Below are positions 10,497 to 20,624 of a stretch of DNA of 64,000 nt, piece after piece (positions within the stretch are counted from its first letter, which is position 1; every line of letters begins with the position of its first letter). Below the pieces are notes generated by a model that was not told the origin of the DNA, did not search any database, and was given only the letters and a program-made list of their open reading frames with translations. The stretch is taken from NCBI RefSeq assembly GCF_018449655.1, contig NZ_JAAVUX010000001.1:186001-250000 (forward strand). Reading direction: 5' to 3'. This stretch comes from Pseudomonas sp. dw_358 (lineage in GTDB: Bacteria > Pseudomonadota > Gammaproteobacteria > Pseudomonadales > Pseudomonadaceae). Made by a program: the position numbers and the translations under genes.

Positions 10497-10816
10497 ACAC
10501 GGTCACCTTTGTGGGAGCCAGTCGACGCAATGCCTGAACGGTATTGCGCCGCGAAGTGCCGCCGTTACCCGCCAAGGTGCGCAGGCTTCGAAACCTTCCA
10601 ACAACAGGAGCATGACGCCACCTGTGTTGCAGGGTTCGGCGGTCTGGCTTCTTGATACCGCAAAATGGCTGCAAGAAAAAAGCACTTTGATGTTTATTTT
10701 TCGGTGTGACGAATAGCGCTTGGCGAGGGCGATGGACACCGTTACAGTCGGAAGTCCGCTCGAGGCCGATGCGCCATGAAAAAATCAGGATTCTCCTCTG
10801 GGATCTGCCGCCTCCC
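10497..10816. other. Intergenic region upstream of the PhoH-like gene
   Basis: Between two minus-strand genes. It should contain the promoter of the PIN-PhoH gene and perhaps a terminator for the deacetylase gene (a T-rich stretch on the minus strand near 10675), but I see no convincing stem-loop, conserved ORF or repeat. Confidence 0.4.
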
Positions 10817-11950
10817 CTATTGAAACTGCTTGCAAGGCTGCCAGCCAATCCCGCTCTGGGCGGTCTGCGCCAGCAACCATGGCAATGCCGTCTGCGCCTT
10901 GTCCTGGGCGTCATGGAACAGCACGATCCCCCGCCGCCATAACAGCATCAGGGTCAATACCCGTTGCGCCGACTGCTCGGCGGTCATGCGCCCGCTGCCA
11001 TCCTGGGAATCGATGTCCCACAGCGCCACCTGCAGGTTCTGCCCGGCAAAGAAGTTCTGCGCGTCGCCACGGCGTTGACCGTAAGGCGGCCGGAACAACG
11101 GCACGTAGCTGTCCGGCAGCTCGCCCTGCACCAGCGCCACGCTGCGCTGAATGGAATCCTGCCAATCCTGCCAGACACTGTGGTTGCGATATTCCCAACC
11201 TTCCACGCCGACGCACTGGTCCTGATACAGGGCAGGCAGATCGTCGCCGGCCGGGTTGTCTCGACGGTTGGCGAAACTGTTGCCCAGCACGAAGAAGGTT
11301 GCACTCATTTTCTGCCGACGCAGGTAGTCCACCAACCAGTCGGTGTGACCCTGGGGCGGCGTCGGGCCGCCATCGAAGGTCAACAGGAACACCCGGTCAT
11401 TGAGTTCATCGCCGTTGCGCTCGGTGTCGTTCAGGCGCAGCACTTCGCTGCTGATCTGTGGCGACAGCGCGGCGGCGTGGAGCAATTCGTCCAGATAGGC
11501 TTCATCGAAGGCTTTGGCCGACAGTGACCAGGTGGCGTAGAACGAATCGACCGGCACCACATAAGCGGCGGCCTGCTCTTGCAGATCGGCCTGACTGTCG
11601 ATGGCGAAACAGAATGAGGCGTCCTGATCACAACTCTGCTGGGCTTGATCGAAGCTTCGCCACAGTCTCGTCCACAATTGGGCACGCAAGACGTTGATGG
11701 ACGCCATATTGACCGTACGCAGGTCCAGACGATCAGCGATCTGCTCTTCGCTCAGGGCCTCACTGTCTTTCAAGGCGCTGGCGAACTGCAGGACTTCGGC
11801 ACGGGACGCCACGTCGAAAGCCGCCGGTGTCTGCAGTTTTTCCGGCCAGGTGCTGCGGTCTATGACCGCCAGCGGTTGCGGGGCGGCAACCGCGTGAAGG
11901 TGGCACAGCCCGAGGGTCAGGCCGGTCAACAACAAAGTAGCGAAGCGCAA
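10817..11950 (-). CDS. NodB-like polysaccharide deacetylase family protein, metal site degenerate
   Basis: A 377-residue exported protein. Residues 1-22 look like a Sec signal peptide ending A-V-A-A. About 165 residues of unrecognised, mostly helical sequence follow, then a NodB-homology domain from about 185 on. Motif 1 reads TFDGGP (191-196) instead of TFDDGP, so the metal-binding Asp is Gly. Motif 2 reads NHSVWQ, so the second His of H-S-x-x-H is Gln. Motif 3 RPPYG (287-291) and the C-terminal IVLFHDAQ are kept. The first Asp (catalytic base) and one His remain. It is either a non-metal or altered-metal enzyme, or a pseudoenzyme that binds glycans. The gene stands alone, convergent with nothing and divergent from yaaA. 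Confidence 0.85.
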   Translation of the reverse strand: MRFATLLLTGLTLGLCHLHAVAAPQPLAVIDRSTWPEKLQTPAAFDVASRAEVLQFASALKDSEALSEEQIADRLDLRTVNMASINVLRAQLWTRLWRSFDQAQQSCDQDASFCFAIDSQADLQEQAAAYVVPVDSFYATWSLSAKAFDEAYLDELLHAAALSPQISSEVLRLNDTERNGDELNDRVFLLTFDGGPTPPQGHTDWLVDYLRRQKMSATFFVLGNSFANRRDNPAGDDLPALYQDQCVGVEGWEYRNHSVWQDWQDSIQRSVALVQGELPDSYVPLFRPPYGQRRGDAQNFFAGQNLQVALWDIDSQDGSGRMTAEQSAQRVLTLMLLWRRGIVLFHDAQDKAQTALPWLLAQTAQSGIGWQPCKQFQ

Positions 11951-12056
11951 GAGCAGATCTCCGGAAAGCGTGACTCAATAGTGTATATCGACCTTATAGC
12001 TGGTTATGCCCCGCGTGCGCCCCTAAAATCGCCCGACGATCAAAGGAGACAACTGC

Positions 12057-12833
12057 ATGCTGATGGTGATATCCCCAGCCAAGACCCTCGATTTCGAGAC
12101 GCCACCCACCACCCGGCGTTTTACCCAGCCTGAATTCCTGGACCACTCCCAATTGCTGATCGAGCAGTTGCGCGAATTGTCACCGGCACAGATCGCCGGG
12201 TTGATGCACTTGTCCGACAAACTGGCCGGCCTCAATGCTGCGCGCTTTGGCAGCTGGGATCGACCCTTCACGCCGGAGAACGCCAAGCCCGCCTTGCTGG
12301 CATTCAAGGGTGATGTCTACACCGGCCTGCAAGCCGAGACCTTCAGCGAAAAACAATTGGACTACGCACAGAAACACCTGCGCATGCTTTCCGGCCTGTA
12401 CGGCCTGCTGCGCCCCCTGGACCTGATGCAACCGTATCGGCTGGAAATGGGCACCAAGCTAGCGAATCCGCGCGGCAAGGACCTGTATGCGTTCTGGGGC
12501 GAACGCATCAGCGAATGGCTGAACCAGGCGCTGGCCGAACAGGGCGATGATCTGCTCTTGAACCTGGCTTCCAATGAATACTTCTCGGCGGTCAAGCGCT
12601 CGGCCCTCAAGGCTCGCATCATCGACACCGAGTTTCGTGACCTGAAGAATGGCCAGTACAAGATCATCAGTTTCTATGCCAAGAAAGCCCGGGGCATGAT
12701 GAGCCGTTTCGTCATCACCGAGCGCATCAAGACCGTCAAGGGCCTGCAAGGCTTCGACGTCGATGGCTACGGCTTCAGTAAAGAGCAGTCGAGTGCCGAC
12801 AAGCTGGTTTTCCTGCGCGACAGCGCGCAATGA
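12057..12833 (+). CDS. yaaA: Peroxide stress protein YaaA (UPF0246)
   Basis: A 258-residue YaaA. It opens [17 protein letters not shown] with a clear AAGGAG ribosome site, and has the conserved [36 protein letters not shown] and [11 protein letters not shown] segments. In E. coli YaaA limits intracellular unincorporated iron and so protects DNA from hydrogen peroxide; structural work on the family shows DNA-binding ability. Length is normal. It sits alone upstream of the long algD regulatory region. Confidence 0.96.
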   Translation: MLMVISPAKTLDFETPPTTRRFTQPEFLDHSQLLIEQLRELSPAQIAGLMHLSDKLAGLNAARFGSWDRPFTPENAKPALLAFKGDVYTGLQAETFSEKQLDYAQKHLRMLSGLYGLLRPLDLMQPYRLEMGTKLANPRGKDLYAFWGERISEWLNQALAEQGDDLLLNLASNEYFSAVKRSALKARIIDTEFRDLKNGQYKIISFYAKKARGMMSRFVITERIKTVKGLQGFDVDGYGFSKEQSSADKLVFLRDSAQ

Positions 12834-13099
12834 CGCCACGTCGCGGCGGCCACCTCAAGCCGCCGGACTGGCCATATGCTACCTTTCTTGGCGCCAGCCA
12901 AACGTCAACTAAGCGCCGCCCCACTAGTTGCCACTCGTGCAACTAAGGGCGGTCGCCGCCGTACAAATGATGGCATACGGCCATATTAACTAGCGCGCCA
13001 CCATTAAAACCGCGCGTGTCGTCACAAACTTCACACCGCCCGAAAAATATTTTTTACTTTTGCCGTGTGCTTTTTTATTCATGGGCTAGCTTTAGCTCT

Positions 13100-13126
13100 G
13101 GAACAGATAGACGGTAGTGGGTCAGG
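13100..13126 (+). promoter_or_regulatory. Candidate AlgU (sigma-22/sigma-E type) promoter of algD
   Basis: GGAACAG, a 14-bp gap, then GTCAGG. It resembles the extracytoplasmic sigma-E consensus GGAACTT ... GTCTAA with several mismatches. Use of it would give an algD leader of nearly 500 nt. A weaker alternative is AAACTT near 13026. Both are motif matches only. Confidence 0.25.
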
Positions 13127-13193
13127 TACGCCGCGCAATGCGACCCCCTCCAAGAGGTACCGCCCTGGACAGCTCGTCCCGGGCACGGATCCA

Positions 13194-13217
13194 AAAAGCC
13201 CTGATCACAGGGCTTTT
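13194..13217 (+). terminator. Perfect hairpin with short T run in the algD leader region
   Basis: AAAAGCCCTG and CAGGGCTTTT form a 10-bp perfect stem around ATCA, ending in four T then A. It lies about 360 bp after yaaA and 412 bp before algD. It may end yaaA transcription or act as an attenuator if transcription of algD starts upstream of it. Confidence 0.6.
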
Positions 13218-13628
13218 AGCGGGCTCTCAGGAGAGAACAGCACCCACAGACATCGTTTGACCCACGCCTGCGCCCCGTCATGGACGCCGGTCACCTGCGT
13301 CAGTTTTTGTGCACGACTCACCAGAAGGCGTGCGACAACGCGGGGTCCGGTAGTTGCAGTTTGACTGACGCCGGCTTCATTTCAGGGCGTGCCCGTAGTT
13401 GACGGCGTATCACGCTCCCGTTGAGTGCACCTTTTCCGGCACTCGTTACTTACTGTTCAAAAAACTGCCTGCACCGAGCGATGTGACTGCTTGCCCGTCA
13501 CCGCGTGCGAGTGCCTGCAAAACGGCTGGTTACTTTAAACCCGGTCCGGTTCCGGTCGCCTCGAATCTGGCAGAGCCCAGGCGCGTGCCGCACCGAAATC
13601 GGTACGACTACACAGTGAGGTGAATGCG

Positions 13629-14945
13629 ATGCGTATCAGCATCTTCGGTTTGGGTTATGTCGGTGCAGTGTGTGCGGGATGCTTGTCGGCACGGGGCCAT
13701 GAAGTGGTAGGCGTGGACGTGTCCAAGGCCAAGATCGACCTGATCAACAACGGCAAGTCGCCGATTGTCGAACCCGGTCTCGGCGAACTCTTGGCTCAAG
13801 GGATCCGCGAGGGCAATCTGCGGGGCACCACAGACTTTGCCGAAGCCATCCGGACCACCGACCTGTCGATGATCTGCGTGGGCACGCCGAGCAAGAAAAA
13901 CGGCGACCTGGAGCTCAACTACATCGAGTCGGTGTGCCGCGAAATCGGCTTCGCGCTGCGCGACAAGACCACCCGCCACACGGTCGTGGTCCGCAGCACC
14001 GTGCTGCCCGGCACCGTGAAGAACGTCGTGATCCCGCTGCTGGAAGACTGCTCGGGCAAACAGGCCGGCGTAGACTTCGGCGTGGCCGTCAACCCCGAGT
14101 TCCTGCGCGAGAGCACCGCGATCAAGGACTACGATCACCCGCCAATGACCGTCATCGGCCAGTTCGACGAAGCCTCGGGCGATATCCTGCAGGCCCTGTA
14201 CGAAGAGCTCGACGCACCGATCATCCGCAAGGGGATCGAAGTCGCCGAGATGATCAAGTACACCTGCAACGTCTGGCACGCCACCAAGGTCACCTTTGCC
14301 AACGAAATCGGCAACATCGCCAAGGCCTGCGGGGTGGACGGTCGCGAAGTGATGGACGTGGTCTGCCAGGACAAGGCCCTCAACCTGTCCCAGTACTACA
14401 TGCGACCCGGCTTTGCCTTCGGCGGCTCGTGCCTGCCCAAGGACGTGCGAGCCCTCACCTACCGCGCCGGCAGCCTGGACGTGGATTCGCCCCTGCTCAA
14501 CTCGCTGATGCGCAGCAACGAATCCCAGGTGCAGCACGCCTTCGACATCATCTCCGGCCACGACAAGCGCAAGGTGGCCCTGCTGGGCCTGAGCTTCAAG
14601 GCCGGCACTGACGACCTGCGCGAAAGCCCGCTGGTGGAACTGGCCGAAATGCTGATCGGCAAGGGCTTCGACCTGAAGATCTACGACAGCAACGTGCAGT
14701 ACGCCCGCGTTCACGGGGCCAACAAGGAATACATCGAGTCGAAGATCCCCCACGTGTCCTCGCTGCTCGATGAGGATTTCGATGCGGTGATCAGCCACGC
14801 CGACGTGATCATCCTGGGCAACCGCGACGAGAAGTTCCGCGCCCTGGTCAGCCAGGTCCCGGCCGGTAAATTCGTCTTCGACCTGGTGGGCTTCATGCCG
14901 AAAACCACCAACGTCGAAGAACGTGTGGAAGGTATCTGCTGGTGA
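13629..14945 (+). CDS. algD: GDP-mannose 6-dehydrogenase
   Basis: A 438-residue AlgD. It oxidises GDP-mannose to GDP-mannuronic acid with two NAD+, the committed step of alginate synthesis. The Rossmann motif is [20 protein letters not shown] (residues 1-20). NAD-domain features [29 protein letters not shown] and the catalytic-Cys segment [15 protein letters not shown] are intact, as is the C-terminal UDP/GDP-binding domain ([24 protein letters not shown]). ATG 13629 follows GTGAGGTGA; an in-frame GTG nine bases upstream overlaps that ribosome site and is rejected. First gene of the alginate operon. Confidence 0.99.
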   Translation: MRISIFGLGYVGAVCAGCLSARGHEVVGVDVSKAKIDLINNGKSPIVEPGLGELLAQGIREGNLRGTTDFAEAIRTTDLSMICVGTPSKKNGDLELNYIESVCREIGFALRDKTTRHTVVVRSTVLPGTVKNVVIPLLEDCSGKQAGVDFGVAVNPEFLRESTAIKDYDHPPMTVIGQFDEASGDILQALYEELDAPIIRKGIEVAEMIKYTCNVWHATKVTFANEIGNIAKACGVDGREVMDVVCQDKALNLSQYYMRPGFAFGGSCLPKDVRALTYRAGSLDVDSPLLNSLMRSNESQVQHAFDIISGHDKRKVALLGLSFKAGTDDLRESPLVELAEMLIGKGFDLKIYDSNVQYARVHGANKEYIESKIPHVSSLLDEDFDAVISHADVIILGNRDEKFRALVSQVPAGKFVFDLVGFMPKTTNVEERVEGICW

Positions 14946-14977
14946 AGGACCGGGCCCGGCGGCTGCCGGGTCCTTTT
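14945..14977 (+). terminator. Terminator-like hairpin between algD and alg8
   Basis: Directly after the algD stop, AAGGACC (14945-14951) pairs with GGTCCTT (14969-14975), with an inner CGGC/GCCG stem capped by GGCT and a 5-nt bulge on the 5' side. TTTT overlaps the 3' end. It looks like a weak intrinsic terminator inside the operon and could lower transcription into alg8 relative to algD. Confidence 0.55.
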
Positions 14978-15000
14978 ACGCCTGCCTTGAACCGTTATGG

Positions 15001-16494
15001 ATGCAGACCATGCTCAGGCTAAGACAAGGCCTTCTACAGGCCGCCGGTTGGTTGTTCTATCTAAGTGTGCTGATGGCGATGGCCGTGGCCTTGCCGTCGA
15101 GCTTGTTCGATTCCCAGTCCAAGGACTTCATCTTCCTGATTGGTGCCGTGGGCATCTGGCGCTATTCGATGGGCTTCACCCACTTCGTGCGCGGCATGCT
15201 GTTTCTCTACCTGGTGTACCCGCGCCTGCGGCGCAAGGTGCGCAAGATGGGCGCCGAGACCGATCCGTCAGAAGTGTTTCTGATGGTGACCAGCTTTCGC
15301 ATCGACGCACTGACCACCGCCCAGGTCTACGGCTCGGTGATCCGCGAAGCCATCGAGTGCGGCTTCCCCACCACAGTGGTGTGCTCGCTGGTGGAGATGT
15401 CCGATGAGCTACTGGTCAAGGCGCTGTGGGAGAAGGCCAACCCGCCGGCGCGGGTCAAGCTGGACTTCGTGCGCATCGCGGGCACCGGCAAGCGCGACGG
15501 CCTGGCGTTCGGCTTCCGGGCGATTTCCCGGCACTTGCCCGACGCCAATGCCGTGGTGGCCGTGATCGACGGCGACACGGTGCTCGACCACGGTGTCGTG
15601 CGCAAGACCGTGCCCTGGTTCAAGCTGTTCGGCAACGTCGGCGGCCTGACCACGAACGAGTTCTGCGAAGTACGCGGCAGCTACATCATGAGCGAGTGGC
15701 ACAAGCTGCGCTTCGCCCAGCGCCACATCAACATGTGCTCCATGGCCCTGTCCAAGCGGGTATTGACCATGACGGGGCGCATGTCGGTGTTTCGCGCCTC
15801 GGTGGTGACCAACCCCGAGTTCATCGCGGACGTCGAAAGCGACTCGCTGCAGCATTGGCGACTGGGCCGTTTCAAGTTCCTTACCGGGGACGACAAGTCC
15901 AGCTGGTTCAGCCTGATGCGCCTGGGCTACGACACCTTCTATGTGCCGGACGCCGCCATCAACACCGTGGAACATCCGCCGGAAAAAAGCTTTATCAAGG
16001 CCAGCCGCAAACTGATGTATCGCTGGTACGGCAACAACCTGCGCCAGAACTCCCGGGCCCTGACCCTGGGCATCAACCGGCTGGGGCTGTTCACCAGCGT
16101 GGTGCTGCTGGACCAGCGCGTGTCCATGTGGACCAGCCTGCTGGGGCTGACGGTATCGCTGCTGGCCAGCCTCAAGTTCGCCAGCCTCTCCTACCTGATG
16201 ATCTACCTGCTATGGATCGGCATTACCCGGCTGATCCTGACCATTCTATTGTCGTTCTCCGGCCATGCCATCGGCCCGGCCTACCCGATCATTCTTTATT
16301 ACAACCAGGTGATGGGCGCCATGGTGAAGATCTACGTGTTCTTCCGCCTCGACCGGCAATCGTGGACCCGCCAGCCCACCTCGCTCAAGCGTGACCTTGC
16401 CAGCTTTCAATTGTGGTTCAACACCTGGTCGTCCCGAACCATGACGTTCTCGGCCGTCAGCATTTTTGTTGCCGTGATGACCCAGTTCGTCTGA
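15001..16494 (+). CDS. alg8: Alginate polymerase, glycosyltransferase family 2
   Basis: A membrane-embedded GT2 that polymerises mannuronate from GDP-mannuronate with Alg44. There are two or more membrane helices near the N-terminus (about 15-70). The catalytic domain has [14 protein letters not shown] (substrate-binding D-G-D), LTGDDKSSW (catalytic acidic pair) and [10 protein letters not shown] resembling the processive R-W motif. Four or five C-terminal helices follow (about 385-490). The start is uncertain: ATG 15001 gives 497 residues and ATG 15010 gives 494, the P. aeruginosa length as I recall it; neither has a strong ribosome site. A hairpin separates it from algD. Confidence 0.97.
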   Translation: MQTMLRLRQGLLQAAGWLFYLSVLMAMAVALPSSLFDSQSKDFIFLIGAVGIWRYSMGFTHFVRGMLFLYLVYPRLRRKVRKMGAETDPSEVFLMVTSFRIDALTTAQVYGSVIREAIECGFPTTVVCSLVEMSDELLVKALWEKANPPARVKLDFVRIAGTGKRDGLAFGFRAISRHLPDANAVVAVIDGDTVLDHGVVRKTVPWFKLFGNVGGLTTNEFCEVRGSYIMSEWHKLRFAQRHINMCSMALSKRVLTMTGRMSVFRASVVTNPEFIADVESDSLQHWRLGRFKFLTGDDKSSWFSLMRLGYDTFYVPDAAINTVEHPPEKSFIKASRKLMYRWYGNNLRQNSRALTLGINRLGLFTSVVLLDQRVSMWTSLLGLTVSLLASLKFASLSYLMIYLLWIGITRLILTILLSFSGHAIGPAYPIILYYNQVMGAMVKIYVFFRLDRQSWTRQPTSLKRDLASFQLWFNTWSSRTMTFSAVSIFVAVMTQFV

Positions 16495-16526
16495 CCGGCC
16501 CTTTACCGTTCTTTGGAGAAACCGCC

Positions 16527-17690
16527 ATGAGTACCGCCCTGAATATGAATGTGGTGCACGAATCCGAAGCCCAGCGCCAGCACGCCCGGGTGCGCATCCC
16601 CACGCGTCTGCGCTACCTGGGGCCTAACCGCGAACCTCAGGAGGTGCGCCTGGACGACCTGTCGGCAGGCGGCTTCAGCTTCCACGCCAAGCAACCCCTG
16701 GGTGACGGCCAGGTGTACAAGGGCCGTCTGATGTTCATGATCGACAGCCTCGGGCTGGGCATGGACGTGGAATTCCAGGTGCGCTCGACCGATGCCGACG
16801 GCCGTTCCGGCTGTCAGTTCCAGAACCTCGACCAGCAGGAAATCGCCACCCTGCGCACCCTGATCACCTCACACATGGCCGGCGAGCTGGTCACCGTGGG
16901 GGACGTGCTGGGAACCTTGCAACGCGATAACTTCACCAAGTCCCGCGGGCGCAAGAATAATCTGGGCGGCATGAGCGCCTTTGCCCGGCTGCGGGCGGTG
17001 ACCTTCAGCCTCGGCGTGTTCGTCGTCGGCCTCGGCGCCTTCGGTTTTGTCTTCAAATCGCTGTACGACGTGTACTTCGTCAGCCATGCCACCTCGGGCG
17101 TGGTGACTCTGCCCGGGGTCAACGTGACCATGCCCCGGGACGGGACGGTGCAAAGCCTGATCGCACTCAATGCCGACGCTCCCAAGGGCGCGCCCATGGC
17201 CACTTTCAGCACCAGCATGCTCGACGTGCTGCGCGACCACCTGACCGACCTGCAACTGACCCCGGAAAAGATCACCGAAATGTTCGGCAAGCAGATGACC
17301 GGCACCCTGACCTCGCCCTGCGATTGCGTGGTGGGCCAGCAGCTGGTGCCGGACGGCCAGTTCGCCAACAAGGGCCAGATCATCTTCACCATGATCCCCA
17401 AGACCGCCACCGCCAACATCGACGCACGCTTCCCCTATCGCCAGTTCGCCGACGTGCGCCCCGGCACCCATGTCAGCTTCCAAGTGGCCGGCGACACCCA
17501 GCTGCGCCAAGGCCAGATCGTCACCAGCACCATTCTCAACCCGCTGGACATGGCCACCGACATCCGCGTGCAGATCAAGCCTGACGAACCGCTGCCAGTG
17601 GCACTGGCCGGCCAGCCGGTGGATGTGGCCAGCGATCATGGCCCGTCATTGAACGGGCTGGTGGGCAAAGCCATGGCCGCTGGCCTTTGA
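16527..17690 (+). CDS. alg44: Alginate co-polymerase, PilZ c-di-GMP receptor Alg44
   Basis: A 387-residue inner-membrane protein. The N-terminal PilZ domain has R17-x-x-x-R21 (AQRQHARVRIP) and D44-x-S46 (LDDLSAGGF), the residues shown in P. aeruginosa to bind c-di-GMP, at the same numbering. A single membrane helix (FSLGVFVVGLGAFGFVF, about 165-181) is followed by a periplasmic HlyD-like domain. c-di-GMP binding here switches on Alg8. ATG 16527 follows TTGGAGAA. It lies 32 bp after alg8, and algK begins just downstream. Confidence 0.97.
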   Translation: MSTALNMNVVHESEAQRQHARVRIPTRLRYLGPNREPQEVRLDDLSAGGFSFHAKQPLGDGQVYKGRLMFMIDSLGLGMDVEFQVRSTDADGRSGCQFQNLDQQEIATLRTLITSHMAGELVTVGDVLGTLQRDNFTKSRGRKNNLGGMSAFARLRAVTFSLGVFVVGLGAFGFVFKSLYDVYFVSHATSGVVTLPGVNVTMPRDGTVQSLIALNADAPKGAPMATFSTSMLDVLRDHLTDLQLTPEKITEMFGKQMTGTLTSPCDCVVGQQLVPDGQFANKGQIIFTMIPKTATANIDARFPYRQFADVRPGTHVSFQVAGDTQLRQGQIVTSTILNPLDMATDIRVQIKPDEPLPVALAGQPVDVASDHGPSLNGLVGKAMAAGL

Positions 17691-17707
17691 GTCGGGAGAT
17701 CAGCGCC

Positions 17708-19117
17708 GTGGCCACTTTACTTGCGAGGCGTCTGTACCCGCAGGCTACCCTGGGCCTGGCGATTGCCCTGGGCCTGGCCGCCTGCGCCAACCTGCCCGAC
17801 CAGCGCCTGGCCAACGAAGCCCTGCGCCGTGGCGACACCCGCGTGGCGCTGGACAACTACCAGCGCATGTCCGCCCTGGGCTACACCGATGCCACGGTCG
17901 GTATCGCCGATATTCAGGTGCTCAGCCGCGATCCTGACCAGATTCGCCTGGCCGAAGCCACCTACCGCGCCAACCTCGATAACTCGCCCCGCGCGCAATC
18001 GCGGCTAGGCCGCCTGCTGGTGGTCAAGCCGCATTCGACCCAGGCCGAGCGCGAAGAAGCCGACCAACTGCTCAACCGCTCGCTGCTGGGCAACGAAAGC
18101 AGCTCCGTGGTTTCTCTGGCCATGCTCTATTTGCAGTACCCTGCCAGCTTTCCCGGCGTAGATGTGCAGCAGAAGATCAATGAATGGCAGCGGGCCGGCT
18201 ACCTGGAGGCCGCGCTGGCACAGATTGTCCTGTACCGCGCCACCAACACCTACGACCAGCACCTGGACGACATCGAGCACACCTGCCGCAAGCTGTTGAA
18301 CCGGCTGGACGTCTGCTACGTAGAACTGGCCACCGTTTATCAAAAGCGCGCCCAGGCCGACCAACAAGCCGCGCTGCTCAAACAACTGCAAAGCGACTAT
18401 GCCCTGCACAAGATTCCACCCGAGCGCCTGGACAGTGTCGCCCGGGTGCTGGCCGACCCCGACCTGGGCAAGCCGGACCTGAAGACCGCCGAGGCGATGT
18501 TCGAGCAGGTGGCACCGGTTTACCCGGCGTCCTGGGTCGGCCTGGCGCAATTGCTCTACGACTTTCCGGAACTGGGCGGCGTCGACCAGATCATGGCCTA
18601 TCTGGAAAAAGGCCGCGCCGCCGCGCAGCCCCGGGCCAATCTGCTGCTGGGGCGCCTCTACTACGACGGCCGACTGATGACGCCCAATGTCCCGGTGGCT
18701 TTGCAGTACCTGGAGAAAGCCGCGCGTACCGAGGTCACCGCCCACTACTACATCGGCCAGATCTACCGCCGCGGCTACCTCGGGGACCCCGACCCGCAGA
18801 AAGCCATCGACCACCTGCTGATCGCCGCCCGCGATGGCCAGGGCGGTGCCGACTTCGCCCTGGCCCAGCTCTACGCCACCGGCCACGGCATCCAGCCAAA
18901 CCTGATCAACGCGTATGTGTTCGCCCAACTGGCCAAGGCCCAGCCCGATCCGCTGCCACAGGTGACCGACCTGGCAGCGGCCATCGACCAGCAACTGCCC
19001 CTCGATAAAAAGGCCCAGGCGCAACAGCTGCTCGAACGCGAGCAGCACGCCCGTGGTGCGCAAACTGATCTGCAAAATCTGCCCGAAGTCGCTGTTGGCG
19101 AGGACCAAGCCCTATGA
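17708..19117 (+). CDS. algK: Alginate secretion TPR/Sel1 lipoprotein AlgK
   Basis: A 469-residue outer-membrane lipoprotein rich in TPR/Sel1-like repeats (for example [37 protein letters not shown] and [19 protein letters not shown]). It scaffolds the periplasmic complex and aids AlgE placement. The start is taken as GTG 17708 behind GGGAGA, giving a lipobox L-A-A-C with Cys at residue 26. A TTG at 17687 overlapping the alg44 stop is the alternative and would add seven residues. The 3' end overlaps algE by 4 bp. Confidence 0.95.
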   Translation: MATLLARRLYPQATLGLAIALGLAACANLPDQRLANEALRRGDTRVALDNYQRMSALGYTDATVGIADIQVLSRDPDQIRLAEATYRANLDNSPRAQSRLGRLLVVKPHSTQAEREEADQLLNRSLLGNESSSVVSLAMLYLQYPASFPGVDVQQKINEWQRAGYLEAALAQIVLYRATNTYDQHLDDIEHTCRKLLNRLDVCYVELATVYQKRAQADQQAALLKQLQSDYALHKIPPERLDSVARVLADPDLGKPDLKTAEAMFEQVAPVYPASWVGLAQLLYDFPELGGVDQIMAYLEKGRAAAQPRANLLLGRLYYDGRLMTPNVPVALQYLEKAARTEVTAHYYIGQIYRRGYLGDPDPQKAIDHLLIAARDGQGGADFALAQLYATGHGIQPNLINAYVFAQLAKAQPDPLPQVTDLAAAIDQQLPLDKKAQAQQLLEREQHARGAQTDLQNLPEVAVGEDQAL

Positions 19118-20598
19118 AGTTGAATCGATGGATGATGGCGGGCATTGGCCTGAGCATGGCCTCTTTGTGGTCCTGCCCGACCTTGGCGGAACTGACCGCC
19201 GAACAAAATTTCGGCATCGAAGTAAAAGGCACCGGGGATTTCGAGGGCGACCGAGACCTGGGCACTCGTGCGGGCGGTGAAGTCAACGGTATCGGGGTCG
19301 ACCTGCGGCCCTGGGCCTTCGGCCACTGGGACAACTGGAGCGCCTATGGCATGGGGCAGATAGTCAGTGCCACCGACACCATCCAGACCGACCCGTTGGA
19401 CAGCCCGGCCAACAACCCGATTTCCAGCGGCCAGAACGTCAGCAACAACCGCAAGGCCGCCGATACGTACCTGGCCTTGCGCGAATTCTGGGTCGGCTAC
19501 AGCGGCCTGACCCCTTACCCCGGCGAGATTCTCAAGTTCGGTCGCCAGCGCCTGCGCAACGACGACGGCGAGTGGCGCGACAGCAACATCGAAGCCTTGA
19601 ACTGGGATTTCGAAACCACCCTGCTCAAGGCCCATGTGGGCAGCGCCGAACGCTTCAGTGACTACCGCACTGATTATTCGCAGCTGACCCCCACCGACAA
19701 GGACCGCCTGCACGTCTACGGCGATGCCTACTACCAGTGGATGCCCGGGCAATGGGCCGGCCTGCGCCTGCACCACACCCACGACGACGGCGACCTGAAA
19801 AATCAGGGCGCGCGCATGGACGATCTCGACAAGACCAGCAACGGCAACCTGACCTGGCTGGGTCTGGACCTCAACAGCGACGCCTACGAGTTCCAGAACC
19901 TTCACGCGCTCAACTACTGGACCAACGTCACCTGGATCAATGGCCACGTCGACCGCAACCACCCCTCGGTCGGCACCGACGGTTATCTGCGGGCCAACCA
20001 GACCGAAGGCAGCGACATCAGCGGCTGGGCCACCGACCTCGGCGCGCGCCTGCGCCTGGCCACGCAATGGCAGGTGGGCGCGGCCTACTCCCGCGCCAGC
20101 AAGAATTACCAGCAGAACGGCCTGCAGAGCAACCGCTCGAACTGGACCGGCACCCGCACCCGCATCGCCCGCTATGGCGAGGCGTACCTGCCGGACATGG
20201 CCAACGTCGAGAGCGGCTCGCTGTTCGGCACCTGGCAATTGCGCGATGAGGATGACGCCTCGCTGATCTACCACAAGTTCCGCCGCGTAGACGGCAACAG
20301 CCCCATCGGCACCACCGGTATCGACCCGGCCACAGACGCCAGCGACGGCGTGCAAGTCAGCAGCATGACTGCCTTGCCGTTGAACGACGGTAGCAAAGAC
20401 CTCGGGCAGGAGGTGGACCTGGTGCTCACGCACTATTTCAAGGCAGGCCAGTTACCCGCCCTCGCCTCTGACCAATTCGACGAACCGTCAGCGCTGATTC
20501 GCTTGCGCGCAGGCGTGTTCAAACCCGGAGACGCCTACGGCAGTGGCGTAGACAACTACATGCACCGCGCCATTGTCGATGTGATCTGGCGCTTCTGA
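19114..20598 (+). CDS. algE: Alginate outer-membrane porin AlgE
   Basis: A 494-residue outer-membrane beta-barrel that exports alginate. A cleavable signal peptide ends near residue 24 ([14 protein letters not shown]). The body alternates aromatic and charged strands typical of the 18-stranded AlgE barrel (for example [24 protein letters not shown]) and ends in an aromatic residue (DVIWRF), the barrel-assembly signature. The start ATG lies in the algK stop (ATGA), implying coupling. Length is close to the P. aeruginosa protein. Confidence 0.97.
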   Translation: MKLNRWMMAGIGLSMASLWSCPTLAELTAEQNFGIEVKGTGDFEGDRDLGTRAGGEVNGIGVDLRPWAFGHWDNWSAYGMGQIVSATDTIQTDPLDSPANNPISSGQNVSNNRKAADTYLALREFWVGYSGLTPYPGEILKFGRQRLRNDDGEWRDSNIEALNWDFETTLLKAHVGSAERFSDYRTDYSQLTPTDKDRLHVYGDAYYQWMPGQWAGLRLHHTHDDGDLKNQGARMDDLDKTSNGNLTWLGLDLNSDAYEFQNLHALNYWTNVTWINGHVDRNHPSVGTDGYLRANQTEGSDISGWATDLGARLRLATQWQVGAAYSRASKNYQQNGLQSNRSNWTGTRTRIARYGEAYLPDMANVESGSLFGTWQLRDEDDASLIYHKFRRVDGNSPIGTTGIDPATDASDGVQVSSMTALPLNDGSKDLGQEVDLVLTHYFKAGQLPALASDQFDEPSALIRLRAGVFKPGDAYGSGVDNYMHRAIVDVIWRF

Positions 20599-20624
20599 TG
20601 CGAATCGCGAAAGGAGTGCGTGAC

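Larger units (their letters stand above)
12834..13628 (+). promoter_or_regulatory. Long algD upstream regulatory region
   Basis: These 795 bp carry no credible gene. In P. aeruginosa the algD promoter is driven by AlgU (sigma-22) and bound far upstream by AlgR, AmrZ and AlgB, so a long AT-variable control region is expected. The segment 12960-13095 is the most AT-rich DNA here. I see one AlgU-like pair and one perfect hairpin (listed separately). I did not find a canonical GAACTT box or unambiguous AlgR sites. The region near 13400-13628 is GC-rich leader up to the algD ribosome site GTGAGGTGA. Confidence 0.75.

Noticed and set aside
13021..13048. AAACTT-type AlgU -35 box
   Set aside because: No convincing -10 partner at the right distance, so it is mentioned only as a weaker alternative.
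13065..13364. A 99-codon frame in the algD upstream region
   Set aside because: No ribosome site of note, spans the hairpin at 13194-13217, and has no recognisable motif.
13608..14798. A 396-codon minus-strand open frame opposite algD
   Set aside because: Shadow of the algD frame with His/Val/Asp-biased composition.
18871..20433. A 520-codon minus-strand open frame opposite algK and algE
   Set aside because: Val/Gly/Ala/Gln-rich shadow with no family resemblance; algK and algE are well supported.
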